Source of the DNA: Gigantopelta aegis
Lineage: Eukaryota; Mollusca; Gastropoda; Neomphalida; Peltospiridae
DNA: 64,000 nucleotides
Reading direction: 5' to 3'
Assembly: GCF_016097555.1 (NCBI RefSeq)
Contig: NC_054702.1
Coordinates: 111,920,171 to 111,984,170 of the forward strand
The notes under the pieces were generated by a model, which worked only from the letters and a program-made list of their open reading frames with translations, was not told the origin of the DNA and did no database searches. A program made the translations under genes and the position numbers. Shown here in pieces: positions 52,601 to 60,957 of the stretch; the first letter of the stretch is position 1, and each line of letters begins with the position of its first letter.

Positions 52601-55600
52601 TAAATATAGATTGTTCAGCTTAGTAAAAGCTCTAGCAAGAAGAGCGTCTTTTTTACTCACTTTAAAATAATCAAAAAGTAAAGTAACTGATTGGAATGGT
52701 ACATAAATTCGCATTTAAAAATATGTCTTCGAAGAAAAAACGTAGCGCAGCCATCTTTTTTTTCTTCCTTTGTGTTTTTCTTTGACTAACCACTGTAAGC
52801 TTGAATGCTACGATTACCCAGAAAGCTGCAGTGACCTTGTCAGTGACCAATCAAAAGGTGTATATCACTTAGCTAAGATGTCTGCCTAGTAACAAACTGG
52901 TTTGTGTATGGTCAGTTTTCGATTCCTATTGGCTTACAGCTAAGTCATACCCACACGTCACTGAAAGGATGGTGAAGAGGAATTATTTTGGCGCAATTTG
53001 ATACCAAATATGAAGCTATTCTCCAAACGGCTACCACAATTCAAAGTGGTGAAAATTAACAAAGAACAGCCTAACTCGGACCATTGTTTCGACTCTGAAT
53101 AATAACCCAACTAAAAATCGTAATAAAAAGTATTTAGACGTTATTAAATGAAACGAGGTTAGTTTGAAATGATAACTTAAATATGTAGGTACTGTTTTCT
53201 GGCAAAATCGTAATTTTCACCAGGTAGTGCAAAATCGGCAGCTGCGACATGCGACTGATTTCGCTAGAGCGGGTCACAAATGATTTACCTTGTTGTATAG
53301 TCAACAAATTTCATATTGTAATAATGACTAATTATTAATAATACATCATTACTGTAAAGATAATAATATTGTGTATGCATTCTTTGGTGAGACTTTATAT
53401 TTTGTGTGTGGTACTTTTTTTTTAAATGGTCAATTCTTTTTTTAATTTAGGAGGAGGAATTGAAACGACATGAGGATCAGTTACAAAGAAAAAGGGAATA
53501 TGAGGATCAAGAACGTCAGAAAAAAATGGCTGAGGATCGTAAAAAATATGACAGGGTTGCCGACCTTGAAAGAGAAAGATTAGCTGAACTGGAAAAACAG
53601 AGGGAAATTAGAGAAAGACAAAAGCTGAAGGAAGAACGGTATGTTTCTTTCCTCAAAATCACTTTTTCAACTAATAAATTATTGTGAGTCTTTGTGTTTT
53701 GGACTAACAAATCATACTAATTAGGGAACATTATGTTTTAGCGAAATCTCTTTTGAAAATTGATTAGCAACTACTGTTTAATGTTTTAAAACTGTAGAGA
53801 TCTCTAAAACTTAAGTAGCGATGCTGAACAAAATGTTGCCTGCTAATGCCTGGCTGGACATATTTTAAGGTTGTTATATGGCTCCTTAAATTAGGATAAT
53901 TCGAAAGTTTAGAATTAGTGTTAAAATTTGATCTGATACGGAGGCAGACACATAGGTTACTGACGAATTTTCATTCAAATCAAAAGACATGCCTGTATTT
54001 ATAATAAAGTGTAACAGAATTTTGTGTGTGTGTATTCAGTTTAGTAAAGCATGATTATTAATTAATGTTTGTCAAATTGTGTTATTGTAGAGAAAGAGCT
54101 CACGCACGTGAACGAGCGGAGAAGGAAAGACAAGAACTGGAAAGGCGGCGGGAACGAGAAATAGCTCTCAAGAAAGAGATGGATAAATTGAAGGAAATGG
54201 TTTGTTGCAGTTTTATTATGTATCATTGTGTCATTAATACTATGGTAATCACAGCTATTGAGCCTTTTGAAGAAATCTCTTTGTAATAAATAAACTTACT
54301 TTTAACAAGTGGGCTACTTGACATCCCTGCTGTATAAAAATACCTCCTATTATTATTTCAATTTTCATTTGAACTAAAGCAGACATTTTTCTTAAACAGG
54401 CAGGAAATGTTACAGACATAGAAAAAAATGTCATCAATTACTGTGGGCTTACAGAAGTTACTCATTTCATCAAGTTCTTATGCACAAACATGTAATAAAT
54501 GATCATTTATTTAAATGTTACTTGTAAAGCTAAAACTAGCAAAAAGTTCTAAAATTATTACTACAGATGCATACGGAAAATATGCAGTATCTAAAGCACT
54601 TGTATAGCCTTGGATGACAAGAGTTTGCTTACAAATTGAAAAATAATTAGAGAACTATTATCAAAATAATTTTGTTGTGAGTCATGTTAGCCACCAGTCC
54701 TTGCTCTTTGGGACTATGTGTTACAAGGATCGTTTGCTTGTAGAACTGTTGGTTTTTATTACTTTTTTTACCACTTATTGACGTCATCTGTTATGCATTT
54801 ATGTCGTGCATTTGTTTACCACAGTATGACCCATGAGATCTCATGACAATATGATACTGCTAAAGTTACACAAATAATTTACCCATAAATAATCGGCCAT
54901 TATATATAAATCAGAATGACCTGCATTTCTTTATGTTTCAGTTTGATATGATTTGTTTAACACGGAGAGAAGATGATTAGTAAGAGAATTAAAGAATATT
55001 TGGAAATTAATATTTATTTTTCACCAGGAAAAACGAAGACTACAGCTACAGCAGCAGGAGGAGATGAAGAAAGAAGAGCAGAAAAAGCAACATCTCAAGT
55101 TGAAACAGATGATAGAGAAACATAACAATGATGTCCTCAACAAAGGCGCGATGCCCTCGGCCCTCATTAACATTAACAGTGTCACGAACCTCAATGCCAC
55201 CGTCACGCTCGACTCGTCCTCCACATCAGGCAACAAAACAGACTTGTACGTTTTAGTCACTCAGCAGGGTTTAGTAATATTTTTATTAGAATTGACACCA
55301 GCATTTTAGATTTTTTATATATTTGTAACTTATAACATATCTGGATATTTGTTGATGTCATTATTGCATCCAAATCTCTTTAATTTGTGGACGGTTTGTG
55401 GAATTATTGTGACCTGGTCCCTTGTCAGGTGATGAAGGTTGGCAGAAGATTGTTAGACGCTACGGATTAAAATCCATCTTTTCCCCATACATTAATGTTA
55501 GTGGATGGTTCCTGTTAATGCATAATTGTTAGTAATGTCCACTGTGATACTCGTACTTATATAATCAGACATTCTAATTGAACACATTTGTAAGATGTGA

Positions 55601-58412
55601 TTGGATCTGTACTGAAACTTAGTAGTAGTTATCCTTGCAACTGTTGGAATTAACCTGCATGATTATTGTTTTGTGATGTACCATATATCTTCGCCTATAA
55701 GTCAAATTTTTTTTACCCAAAAATTATTTTATAACTTGGGGGGTCGACTTATAAAAGGGTAAAAAAAATTCACCCAAAAAAATTACCGTTTTGGGGATTA
55801 TTTTACAAGTTTTATTGTTGAAGTTTGCCCTGTATTTATACTCAAATATGTTAATTTGACACATTTGTTTTTTATAACCTTTTTTTTTTGACATTAGAAC
55901 GGTTTTGGTTATGCAAAAAGCCGTGCGATCTCACTCGCATGCCAAGAGAACAGTCCACTTAGTTAAAATAACAGTCATCACTAATAGCAAAAATGTCAAC
56001 AATACTAACTACCTGTTGCCTGAGTTTATTTTGAAATCTGGTCACTGGCATTAATGGTTGTTCAAACAATGTTTTGTTGGTGATTAACTTCAGCTTAGAC
56101 TGATATCTGCAGTTCACTGGGGACATACATAAAAACCAGTGTACTTTCCAGAGTTATCCTCCTTACATGTATTAATATGGCGGCAAAACGTGATCAACTG
56201 ATACTTTCAGTTTTATTGTACTGATCTGTTGTCAGTGTTTATAAATAAAGTTGTTGTCTGTGCACAAAACCATGCTGTACAGTGCCATACGGTAACAGCC
56301 AAACAGCTTTCACTATCTACTAAGGGAATATTTCGTTTTGATGCTATGTTACTTGTTTGCGATGTAAAAAACGTTAAAACCGAAGTTTTTAAAATAATTT
56401 TCATTTGTTCAAATATTGTACATTATTGTTCTCATGTGCTGAAAATAAGAAATACTTCAATATTTATAAGTTGTTTTTCATGGGTCGACTTATAAACGGG
56501 TCAATAAAAAAAATATGTTTTCAGGGCTTGAAATTAGGGACTCGACTTATAGGCGAACATATACGGTAGTGAATATCACAAGAAAACAACAGTGTAAACT
56601 GTTGAATGAAACATAAGAATAGTGATAGTTCTTGTTTGAAAAGTATAGCAAATGTATATTCTTTTTTCCTGTCAATAATACTTTTCTGATATTGTGTCGG
56701 ATCTCTTATGGTAGAGTATTCATATTTTAGTGGGGGTGGGGTGGGGGTCAGGTTTTTTTTCTAAATCCTGTATTTGTGTTCCATTGGTTCAGATCCGAAA
56801 AAGTGACATGCTAATATTTGTTTGTTTTTTCACTTAATTGCCTGAAATCCTTGTATTTTTGTTCTGCTATTTCAGATCTGTTATGGCGATGAGTGTGAAG
56901 TCGAAACATTCTCACGAAGAGAACTATAATATCACTGAGCTCCACAGCGACGACTCCACCGACGATGATGAAGCACCCAGGAAGAAAATTCCAGCCTGGG
57001 CACAAGGTAACATAGCTAACTGGCAGCGTGTCTAATGCTTGCATAATTATATAATTAAATTTCTGTTGCATTCATTACAACACAACATCATCCCATTTGT
57101 CCAGACAGCAACGGAAGTTTGTTCATTTCTCGATGAACGTAAAAATTACGTCATCAGGGAACATCATATCTGATGATGTCATTTTTTATGGGTAAATTGT
57201 CTTACTGAGTTGTTATTGTTTATGGTCCAAAAAATATTTATAATAAAGTATGCACTTTTAGTGTTGTTCTTAGCATTTATGATTCAAATTTAATTATAAG
57301 TATTGTCTGTTATTTCTTTTACATTCATCTGGGTATGGAATTTTTTTTTTTATCAGCAAACTTATGTTAGAAAAGCTTCGCCAAATCACACAATTTGAGG
57401 ATGATTTTTTTTTTTTTTTTTTCATACCCCGATGAACGTAAAAGAAATAACCAGACAACCCTTAAATACAGATGCATATTTTAAAATTTGATTAAATGAC
57501 ACTGTTGATTGTAGTTTTAAATATATTATAACATATTGAGGACCAAGAATACCAAGACATTACGTTTGTGGTATCTGGGTTAGCTGGAGATGGTGAGATA
57601 GCCATCTTTGGTGTGCTTTGGTTTTGTGAAGAAACATAGTTAAAGAGGAAATAACTTAAAATGTTTGTATTTAATTAAAAAAGAAAGAAAGAAGTATTTT
57701 GACCTTAAAATGATATTAAAGAGATTATAATAAAGATTATGTAAGATACCTGGGTTTTATCACCTATGTATTTAAACTCCGATAATTGGCACCATTCCCC
57801 GAAGACTGTCATATTTATATTTCCAATTTGGAGTAAAAATGTCCTACTGAATGTAAATAATATCCCTCCTATAATGTTTCATAATGTAAAATAGATATAT
57901 TATTTTGAATAAATACAATTACATGTATACATGTAGTATTACTCTTTTAAATTCTAACTTAGCTTAATGAGGTATTTTTGAAATGAAACTGAAAATTATA
58001 TATTGGTAAAACGACGCTAATTTTCCCAAAATTAAAGCCATGGGTGTCGTCAAATTTGAGAAATAAAACCCTGGATACTGTTTCCCTCTGAAAACTGATT
58101 AGAAATTGTACAAACTAAATGAAGAACCATACATTACTAAATGAAGAACCATACAATCTGGAGTCCAACTGGGTTTTTTTAATGAAATAAGTGTCTCGGT
58201 GACATGGTTACTTATGTTACTGTTTCTTCTTTTTAGGTCAAACACTGAAAGCTGCTTTGATCCAGCAACACTATTTCCCTCCTGACCTGGATGCCCTGTT
58301 TCCCAAAATTGTGCCACCAGACTTGAAAGATATGTTTGCAAAGCAAAAGCCACGATTCAACAAACGAGGCAGCTCAGCCATTTGGGATTCACCACTTTTT
58401 AAGCAATATTGA
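25498..58412 (+). CDS. INCENP: INCENP, inner centromere protein (17 coding exons, complete)
   Basis: INCENP is the scaffold of the chromosomal passenger complex: its N-terminus binds survivin and borealin for centromere targeting, and its C-terminus binds and activates Aurora B. Coding exons: 25498-25640, 25926-26027, 27464-28145, 30062-30139, 30976-31685, 32843-32936, 33300-33352, 33532-33598, 34509-34643, 44906-45015, 48468-48638, 49549-49624, 53451-53638, 54091-54199, 55028-55245, 56876-57006, 58237-58412. All have GT/AG boundaries and compatible phases; together they make 3243 bp, 1080 residues plus stop. Layout: CEN-box region 16-67, Ser/Thr-rich disordered region 82-640, SFIKK segment near 674, charged coiled coil about 689-935, IN-box 1013-1080. 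An in-frame TGA precedes the ATG. Human INCENP is 918 residues; the excess is in the disordered part. A missed or alternative microexon cannot be excluded. Confidence 0.93.
25926..26027 (+). CDS. INCENP: INCENP coding exon 2 (CEN-box basic end)
   Basis: Acceptor cttgcag, donor AAG/gtattt. Encodes PDIELLPQTPHAKRCRRKRV, matching the family pattern P-x-L-x-P-x-T-P followed by a basic cluster. Thr57-Pro58 corresponds in position to the CDK1-type TP site of vertebrate INCENP (established for the family; inferred here). Confidence 0.88.
26028..27463 (+). other. INCENP intron 2, unassigned
   Basis: AT-rich, with a short TA/CA microsatellite near 27050-27105. No bounded element or nested gene seen. 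Confidence 0.4.
27464..28145 (+). CDS. INCENP: INCENP coding exon 3 (basic, Ser/Thr-rich)
   Basis: A 682-bp exon from tatttcag to GACCAG/gtaaac. Encodes residues 82-309: many S/T-P sites and basic clusters, with no folded domain. The segment before 27464 in the same frame is intron. This region is poorly conserved in the family. Confidence 0.88.
28577..29830 (+). repeat. Dispersed 'TATTGAGCTGAAATTTTGT' repeat, split by a DNA transposon
   Basis: Left part 28577-28630 and right part 29528-29830 rejoin to match the copies at 32435-32800 and 50530-50910. The break is the insertion at 28631-29527. The repeat occurs in INCENP introns 3, 5 and 12. Confidence 0.75.
28631..29527. mobile_element. Non-autonomous DNA transposon with CAGGGCTAGCT ends
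   Basis: The left end CAGGGCTAGCTATGG and the right end, complemented, CAGGGCTAGCTCTGG are inverted. A subterminal block (tagaggcactgattttctg) is also shared in inverted order. TATCC precedes and follows the element, a 5-bp target duplication confirmed by the uninterrupted copies of the host repeat. It is 897 bp with no transposase. The CAGGGC end is hAT-like, but hAT duplications are normally 8 bp. Confidence 0.8.
29831..30975 (+). other. INCENP intronic DNA around exon 4
   Basis: Apart from exon 4 (30062-30139), AT-rich intron with no other feature seen. Confidence 0.4.
30062..30139 (+). CDS. INCENP: INCENP coding exon 4
   Basis: A 26-codon basic exon (VEPMQCEEATKRPRTRLRLK and following) after attttacag. 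The donor AAT/gtacat is weak but is the only GT before an in-frame stop 9 bp on, and phase 0 agrees with both neighbours. Confidence 0.7.
30976..31685 (+). CDS. INCENP: INCENP coding exon 5 (acidic/Ser-rich)
   Basis: A 710-bp exon between tttttcag and ACAAG/gtttgt. Residues 336-571 are rich in Ser, Glu, Asp and Thr with basic patches (RTKTRVKKVKRLK, RTKTRKNK) that may bind chromatin or microtubules. The start could be 3 bp later, because a second AG follows the first. Confidence 0.85.
32435..32800 (+). repeat. Dispersed 'TATTGAGCTGAAATTTTGT' repeat, copy in INCENP intron 5
   Basis: Starts in tctgtctgtccgtccatctg, continues through attaagctgaaattttgtgt and atagctttattatgtact, and ends near ggtaggggacatattgcttt. 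It stops about 40 bp before the exon 6 acceptor. Confidence 0.75.
32843..34643 (+). CDS. INCENP: INCENP coding exons 6-9 (linker to the conserved SFIKK segment)
   Basis: Four small exons: 32843-32936, 33300-33352, 33532-33598 and 34509-34643. The last encodes YSFMSSMKYNTPKPSNIL and ITSFIKKTTSTPTQ, equivalent to the conserved S-F-I-K-R-N-T-P segment that precedes the coiled coil in vertebrate INCENP. Phases 2/0, 0/2, 2/0 and 0/0 fit. Confidence 0.85.
33960..34290 (-). mobile_element. tRNA-derived SINE, full-length, minus orientation
   Basis: In INCENP intron 8. On the minus strand: head with gcgttcagtctgggaacgat, B-box region, gtgcaccacgactggtacat, ggatggtgcatataaaagat, gacagtgtgtttcctctctc, then a tail with gttaaataaaccatttcctt. 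It is among the least diverged copies of the family. Confidence 0.88.
34711..35893. mobile_element. hAT-like non-autonomous element at the left edge of the 59-bp satellite
   Basis: The left end AGACCCAGTGATTTTCC and the complemented right end AGACCCAGTGGTTTTCC are inverted, with one mismatch in 17. Flanks GGGCTGTT and AGGTTGTT fit an 8-bp duplication with two mismatches. The flanks join to give a satellite-unit sequence, so it inserted into the first unit. No transposase ORF. Confidence 0.7.
35894..37404. repeat. 59-bp satellite array in INCENP intron 9
   Basis: About 25 copies of a roughly 59-bp unit (attagtttatgtatagtgtc, tattggttattactgttcag, tatgtgatgtgctgttttg). Two tail variants alternate: gtgatgtgctgttttgatt and gtgttgggctttttttatt. 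The array resumes at 44510-44680 after the 7.1-kb insertion. Confidence 0.92.
37625..38305 (-). mobile_element. SINE (minus) interrupted by another SINE
   Basis: Pieces at 37625-37754 and 38161-38305 rejoin into one minus-strand SINE of the common family (tail: gtttgttttgttaacgacac; body: caagggatcttttatatgca). The interruption is the plus SINE at about 37755-38152. Confidence 0.75.
37755..38152 (+). mobile_element. tRNA-derived SINE nested in another SINE
   Basis: Starts ggaccggcctcggtggcgtc (A-box region) with B-box gggttcggatccc, then the common body and tail gtcgttaaataaaacaaact and poly(T/A). TAATGCAG before (37746-37753) and after (38161-38168) is a target duplication of about 8 bp. 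The head differs from the common family, a distinct tRNA-headed subfamily on a shared body. Confidence 0.8.
38306..39280. other. Internal DNA of the 7.1-kb insertion, left part
   Basis: AT-rich with no recognisable transposase or gene. Confidence 0.4.
40089..41027 (+). pseudogene. LINE ORF, N-terminal part: 2A-like motif and APE-type endonuclease
   Basis: Residues 1-60 are hydrophobic and end in LFLSGDVHLNPGPP, which resembles a viral-type 2A ribosome-skipping sequence (D-V/I-E-x-N-P-G-P) with His in place of Glu. The endonuclease follows: SVAHLNVNGL near 73, ITETHLNP near 100, GDFNANV near 207, TLDLIFVS near 250, SDHSPVVLHI near 273. Those residues include the catalytic E, D, N and H of the APE fold. 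The frame ends at a premature stop; a +1/-1 shift would rejoin the RT part. It is in a transposon, not a host gene. Confidence 0.85.
41166..42821 (+). pseudogene. LINE reverse transcriptase part
   Basis: An open frame of 551 codons; the true frame extends upstream to about 41030. Motifs: KSSGPDFISNRLLK near 158, NYRPISLTSNLSKLFEKCI near 215, FCDISKAFDRVWHKGL near 283, GVPQGSVLGPILFLVYIND near 341, FADDTSLF near 371. The catalytic aspartates are intact. The frame breaks after TGFISLSE and continues in another frame. Confidence 0.88.
42822..43375 (+). pseudogene. LINE C-terminal fragments after frameshifts
   Basis: The frame ending at 43107 carries the C-terminal segment (KPYYTRNVDRLLTYFCRTKL, FPSTVKLWNNI), typical of CR1/Jockey-like ORF2 tails. 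A further fragment at 43160-43375 contains CYCPLYNVIR, a likely remnant of a Cys-rich end. Confidence 0.7.
43651..44509. other. Internal DNA of the 7.1-kb insertion, right part
   Basis: No recognised gene. Near the right end, gcccaatggg-type and gggcaacc motifs mirror those of the left terminus. Confidence 0.4.
44510..44680. repeat. 59-bp satellite, right remnant
   Basis: Three to four units continuing the array at 35894-37404, ending about 225 bp before INCENP exon 10. Confidence 0.88.
44906..55245 (+). CDS. INCENP: INCENP coding exons 10-15 (single long charged helix / coiled coil)
   Basis: Exons 44906-45015, 48468-48638, 49549-49624, 53451-53638, 54091-54199 and 55028-55245 encode residues 689-978. 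To about residue 935 they are almost entirely Glu, Lys, Arg, Gln, Leu and Met (REYEDQERQKKMAED, ERAEKERQELERRRERE), like the single-alpha-helix domain of INCENP. Exon 15 leaves the helix and becomes Asn/Ser/Thr-rich. Confidence 0.9.
45016..46284 (+). other. INCENP intron 10, left part
   Basis: AT-rich with a local direct repeat near 46000-46050 (accagctttttctccatc twice). No gene or bounded element seen. Confidence 0.4.
46285..47028. mobile_element. MITE-like element with CTGTATATTGCTGT ends
   Basis: The left CTGTATATTGCTGTGTATTA and the complement of the right CTGTATATTGCTGTCTATTA differ by one base in 20. Internally agttggcttatac and ttggcttatacac occur. A TA on the left suggests Tc1/mariner-type insertion, but the right flank (CA) does not match. 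Confidence 0.55.
47117..47552. mobile_element. Possible hAT-like MITE with CAGGGCTTCT ends
   Basis: CAGGGCTTCT on the left and AGAAGCCCTG on the right are inverted over 10 bp. Flanks do not give a convincing 8-bp duplication. Confidence 0.4.
47846..47993. repeat. Fold-back element with about 65-bp arms
   Basis: The left arm begins agaattgaccgcaattattt and the right arm is its near-perfect complement (aataattgcagtcaaatctt end). Central motif cctacgcgg-like, loop about 15-20 bp. The arms include ttcatgcaagtatgaac, itself palindromic. Confidence 0.85.
48689..49190. repeat. Three copies of a 68-bp unit, two tandem and one 300 bp away
   Basis: The unit (agatccacaacttgtaagaa, gtattattaacttttcattg, tcagttctcactttataacc, tcttatgattta) occurs at about 48689-48756, 48757-48825 and 49116-49190, in INCENP intron 11. 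The first copy overlaps sequence just 3' of exon 11. Confidence 0.85.
49201..49362. mobile_element. pogo/Tigger-like MITE
   Basis: TA-flanked, 162 bp, with ends CAGTGAAACCTCTCTAAAC on the left and CAGTGAAACTCCTCTAAACC (complement) on the right. CAGT...AACCTC ends with a TA duplication are typical of the pogo/Tigger group. Confidence 0.8.
49686..50494. mobile_element. piggyBac-like non-autonomous element, copy 2
   Basis: Same orientation, ends and TTAA flanks (49686-49689, 50491-50494) as copy 1 at 23367-24179; similarity is high over the full length, with small indels. In INCENP intron 12. Confidence 0.85.
50530..50910 (+). repeat. Dispersed 'TATTGAGCTGAAATTTTGT' repeat with internal duplication
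   Basis: Begins cccctaccggtccgtctgtc. The block 'ctcaggatattgagctgaaa' recurs at about 50740 ('ctcaagatattgagctaaaa'), so this copy contains a partial internal duplication. Confidence 0.75.
51141..51976. mobile_element. pogo-like element with TACCGTATAACCGG ends
   Basis: The left TACCGTATAACCGGAAATTT and its exact complement on the right bound an 836-bp unit including TA on both sides. It contains a transposase remnant on the minus strand. It lies within the 50963-53277 transposon and is thus the younger insertion. Confidence 0.85.
51428..51730 (-). pseudogene. Remnant of a pogo/Tigger-type transposase C-terminus
   Basis: The 100-codon frame contains CVNKALKDAMKSNFTTWYSK, then IKIEMRTSAIKPIHARWIMK and FIHPRISNAVRADI. 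This order (V-N-K-x-x-K-D, a Trp-rich helix, I-K-P-x-H-A-x-W) resembles the region after the DDE core in pogo-group transposases. The DNA-binding and catalytic parts are absent. By recognition only; no search could be run. Confidence 0.55.
52130..52720. other. Interior of the 2.3-kb transposon, right part
   Basis: Contains a poly(T) tract at about 52169-52191 and unrecognised minus-strand frames up to 90 codons. No transposase motif seen. Confidence 0.35.
55679..56568. mobile_element. TA-flanked non-autonomous element with TACCGTATATGTTCGCC ends
   Basis: The left TACCATATATCTTCGCCTAT and complemented right TACCGTATATGTTCGCCTAT are inverted with two mismatches. A second inner pair, gggtcgacttataaa-like, lies about 60-90 bp from each end. 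Length about 890 bp, with no transposase. In INCENP intron 15. Confidence 0.8.
56876..57006 (+). CDS. INCENP: INCENP coding exon 16 (acidic SDDSTDD and start of the IN-box)
   Basis: From tatttcag to CACAAG/gtaaca. Encodes the family-typical SDDSTDDDE (1003-1011), then RKKIPAWAQG (1014-1023), the first strand of the Aurora-binding IN-box. Confidence 0.93.
57066..57470 (+). mobile_element. Hairpin-ended dispersed element, copy 1 (INCENP intron 16)
   Basis: Shares order and sequence with 63050-63425 in opposite orientation: ttcattacaa, tcatcccatttgtccagaca, tttgttcatttct(c/t)gatgaa, a gtcat-rich middle, then a terminal inverted repeat (ttatttcttttacattcatc and gatgaacgtaaaagaaataa) around an A/T-rich loop. 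Confidence 0.7.
57471..58236 (+). other. INCENP intron 16, right part
   Basis: AT-rich, no feature recognised apart from the exon 17 acceptor at its end. Confidence 0.4.
58237..58412 (+). CDS. INCENP: INCENP last coding exon (IN-box and stop)
   Basis: From tctttttag to TGA at 58410-58412. Encodes residues 1023-1080: LKAALIQQHYFPPDLDALFP, VPPDLKDMF, KPRFNKRGSSAIWDSPLF. The IN-box tryptophan and both serines of the TSS activation motif are present, but the threonine is Gly1067. Confidence 0.95.
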
Positions 58413-59476
58413 CTTTGTAAATAAGAGCAAGAATGAGGTTTATTGTGAATAAAATTCTGTATTAATTTATGTGAAGGGAACCAATGTCAGGGTACTCGAG
58501 CCTCATGGAAAATCCTGGAAAGTGCTTTGAAAAAGTCTTTAAATCGCCTGGAAAAATAATTTACAACCTTAAAAAGTCCTGGAATTTTTATTTATTGTCC
58601 CCAAACCAGGCACCGAAACAAGTCGAGACCCATCATTTAGGTTACCAGAAGATTACCACATTAGCAAATTAGAACAGTCCACATTTCACCTCTGCACTGA
58701 AGATCAATGTCACTGTTACCAAAATTTTTATATCATTGCTCTAGCGACTTTATTACTCTTTTGTGATTTTCATGAAACTTCAAACATAAAAATAGGATGA
58801 ATTAATCATAGGGGGATTTGCAATGCCTTTTTAATATTGATCTATCTACTGGTGTAATTTTATTGAAACCTTAACTTAAGTTGAAAAGAAAACAGGTACA
58901 TCTATATTTGTGTGTGTGCGTGCCAAATTGTGATGATGTCATATTTAGTACAGACAGTAATTGGTTATATAAGTGCCAAATCATCAATTAATATTGTGCA
59001 TTACACCAGTGCATGATACTTTTTCAGTAAAAAATTTAGATTTTTATTTCCCTGGTTATGAGTGCATGCTGCAATAATAAATACTTGTAATTATTAAATG
59101 TTTTCATATTTGTTGTCATTCGTGAAGGAATACTAACATAATATGCAGTAATTTCTTCTCTTTTTTTTAAGAAGCATATATTTTTAGTACCATTATTTTA
59201 ACACTCCTATTTGGTATGTATTGTTTGTGTTGAATTTTAACACTTGTATATCCAAGAGACCTCGAACTTCCCAATGACAACCAGCAGTGCTGCTGTAAAT
59301 TGCTTTTGCAAACTTTATTTTTTGTATAAAATTGCTAGCTTTCAAGGGATGTTATTCCATGTAATTATTAAAACATATTTTGGGTTTTGTAAACCAATCA
59401 CCAGGACTTAGTTTTGTAAACTGAATTCTGCTTGAAATACTGGAGTTTGAGTGATAATATATTTTCACTGAAGATT
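58413..59476 (+). other. INCENP 3' UTR / 3' flank with poly(A) signals
   Basis: AATAAA occurs 36 bp after the stop (58448-58453) and again at 59076-59081; the first is close enough to be functional. No other gene seen. Confidence 0.5.
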
Positions 59477-59484
59477 ACGACATA

Positions 59485-59720
59485 TACTGATGGAAAGAAA
59501 TAAGGATACACAGCAAAAAGTGACTGCAACCTAAACCCTTGTCCATACTGTCCAGAAATCTTGTGACTGGCATTCAATCCAACATTACTGACATTCAATC
59601 CAACATTACTGACATTCAGTCCCACATTACATTTTAAAAGTTTTATAGACTATACAAGGCTGGCAGTGAATTAAATTTGGTCTACAATACAAAATGTTCC
59701 CGTATTTCTTTCTGTCGGTA
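59485..59720. mobile_element. TA-flanked MITE with internal 21-bp repeats
   Basis: Left TACTGATGGAAAGAAATAAG and complemented right TACCGACAGAAAGAAATACG are inverted. Inside, 'ctgacattcaatccaacatta' is repeated three times (59570-59632). A related half-copy begins at 62164 (tacagatggaaagacataag) with the same internal motif near 62357-62395. Confidence 0.75.
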
Positions 59721-60955
59721 TATTATGTAACTTCACAATGCAATGAAAGTAAAACCATATGTTGTCTGCTACTAATTATAAAATAATATAATTTTGTGGT
59801 TTTAAATTTTGTTATTTCAATTAATATTTTATATAGCCAAAGCATAAAATATATATACGTTGACAATTTTGATAATTCAATGATGTGCTCATTACAATAT
59901 TCTTAGTACTGTGAAATAACGATTTTTAAAAAAAAATGCTGTCCATTTATGTCACAATGTATACTTTTTGTTTTGACAGCATTATATATTGTAAAATGCT
60001 GCTGCTGTTCATATCAGTATATTTGTAGATGCTGCTAGGTTTCTTGCTTTGAATGACTAATATTGTGTTATACAGTTTTAACCATCATTTCTTACCTATT
60101 GTACAGCATGTGATAAAACAAAATCCACCTTTTCCAGGATATCTAAATAGTGAGTGAAAAGGTGAGGTCCATGTGATATATTTTTTATGTACCATCAGAC
60201 ACCTTTCCATACTAGCAGAGAAAGAAACTGATGCAAGTGGTCATGGAATTAGGAAATTCCACTTATTTTTAGATTTCATTTCTTAACTATAAATATTTTT
60301 AAATAATGTCTGTACATATCAGTATTTTATCATACACAATGTTGTAATTTAGTTTTTATAAATATTTCACTGCTGCACTTTCTGATGCCTACTTCATTAT
60401 TGCATTGCTTTTCAGTTTTGGGTTTGAATTTAAATTCATTATCAAGCAATTGAGAACGTAGAGCTATAACAATAATACATTTATGTTTTAATGAATATTA
60501 TATACTGGCAGGTGAGTATAAAATGTTAGAAAGTCAGCGACATAAATTAAGTTTCAATATGTTTGATTCTGTTATAAATTACTGACCTTTAGTCGAGACA
60601 AGTGCTATCTCAATATCAATTTCTCAACTGTATAGCTGTAGCTGAACATGGTTTTGTGGAATAAATCTGTACATGAACATGTATTCATCGACTTGTTTTG
60701 CTTTGTAGCTGAAATTATATTTATGCCAGTATACCTGAATTTGCCATAATTATTCAATTTTTTTTGGCATAAATGATTTAATCTTATATTATTACATATA
60801 ATACACCATTGTGCGAGATTCTGGTTGGAGTTAATGTTAAAATATTGTGTAGGTAATGTGATGGAAGGCGACTTGTTTACTGTCGGCATGGTGGATCAAA
60901 TATGTACTTGCTGTAGTTGCCCCTAACAGTGCAATGCATACATGCAGTGTTGTCA
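59721..60955. other. INCENP 3' flank, unassigned
   Basis: AT-rich. AATAAA at about 60659 could serve a long 3' UTR isoform. No gene seen. Confidence 0.4.
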
Positions 60956-60957
60956 GT

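Larger units (their letters stand above)
50963..53277. mobile_element. 2.3-kb DNA transposon with GTGACCC ends and AAAT duplication
   Basis: The left GTGACCCACCCTGGCGAA continues as TTCAGTCACATGTCGCA. The complemented right end reads GTGACCCGCTCTAGCGAA then ATCAGTCGCATGTCGCA, giving about 35-bp inverted ends with six mismatches. AAAT flanks both sides (50959-50962, 53278-53281). A pogo-like element is nested at 51141-51976. Minus-strand frames at 52327-52714 are unrecognised. Four-base AT-rich duplication suggests a Sola- or PiggyBac-unrelated group; assignment is open. Confidence 0.7.

Noticed and set aside
52327..52714. Overlapping minus-strand frames as a transposase
   Set aside because: No DDE, helix-turn-helix or zinc motif; part is a translation of T-rich low-complexity DNA.
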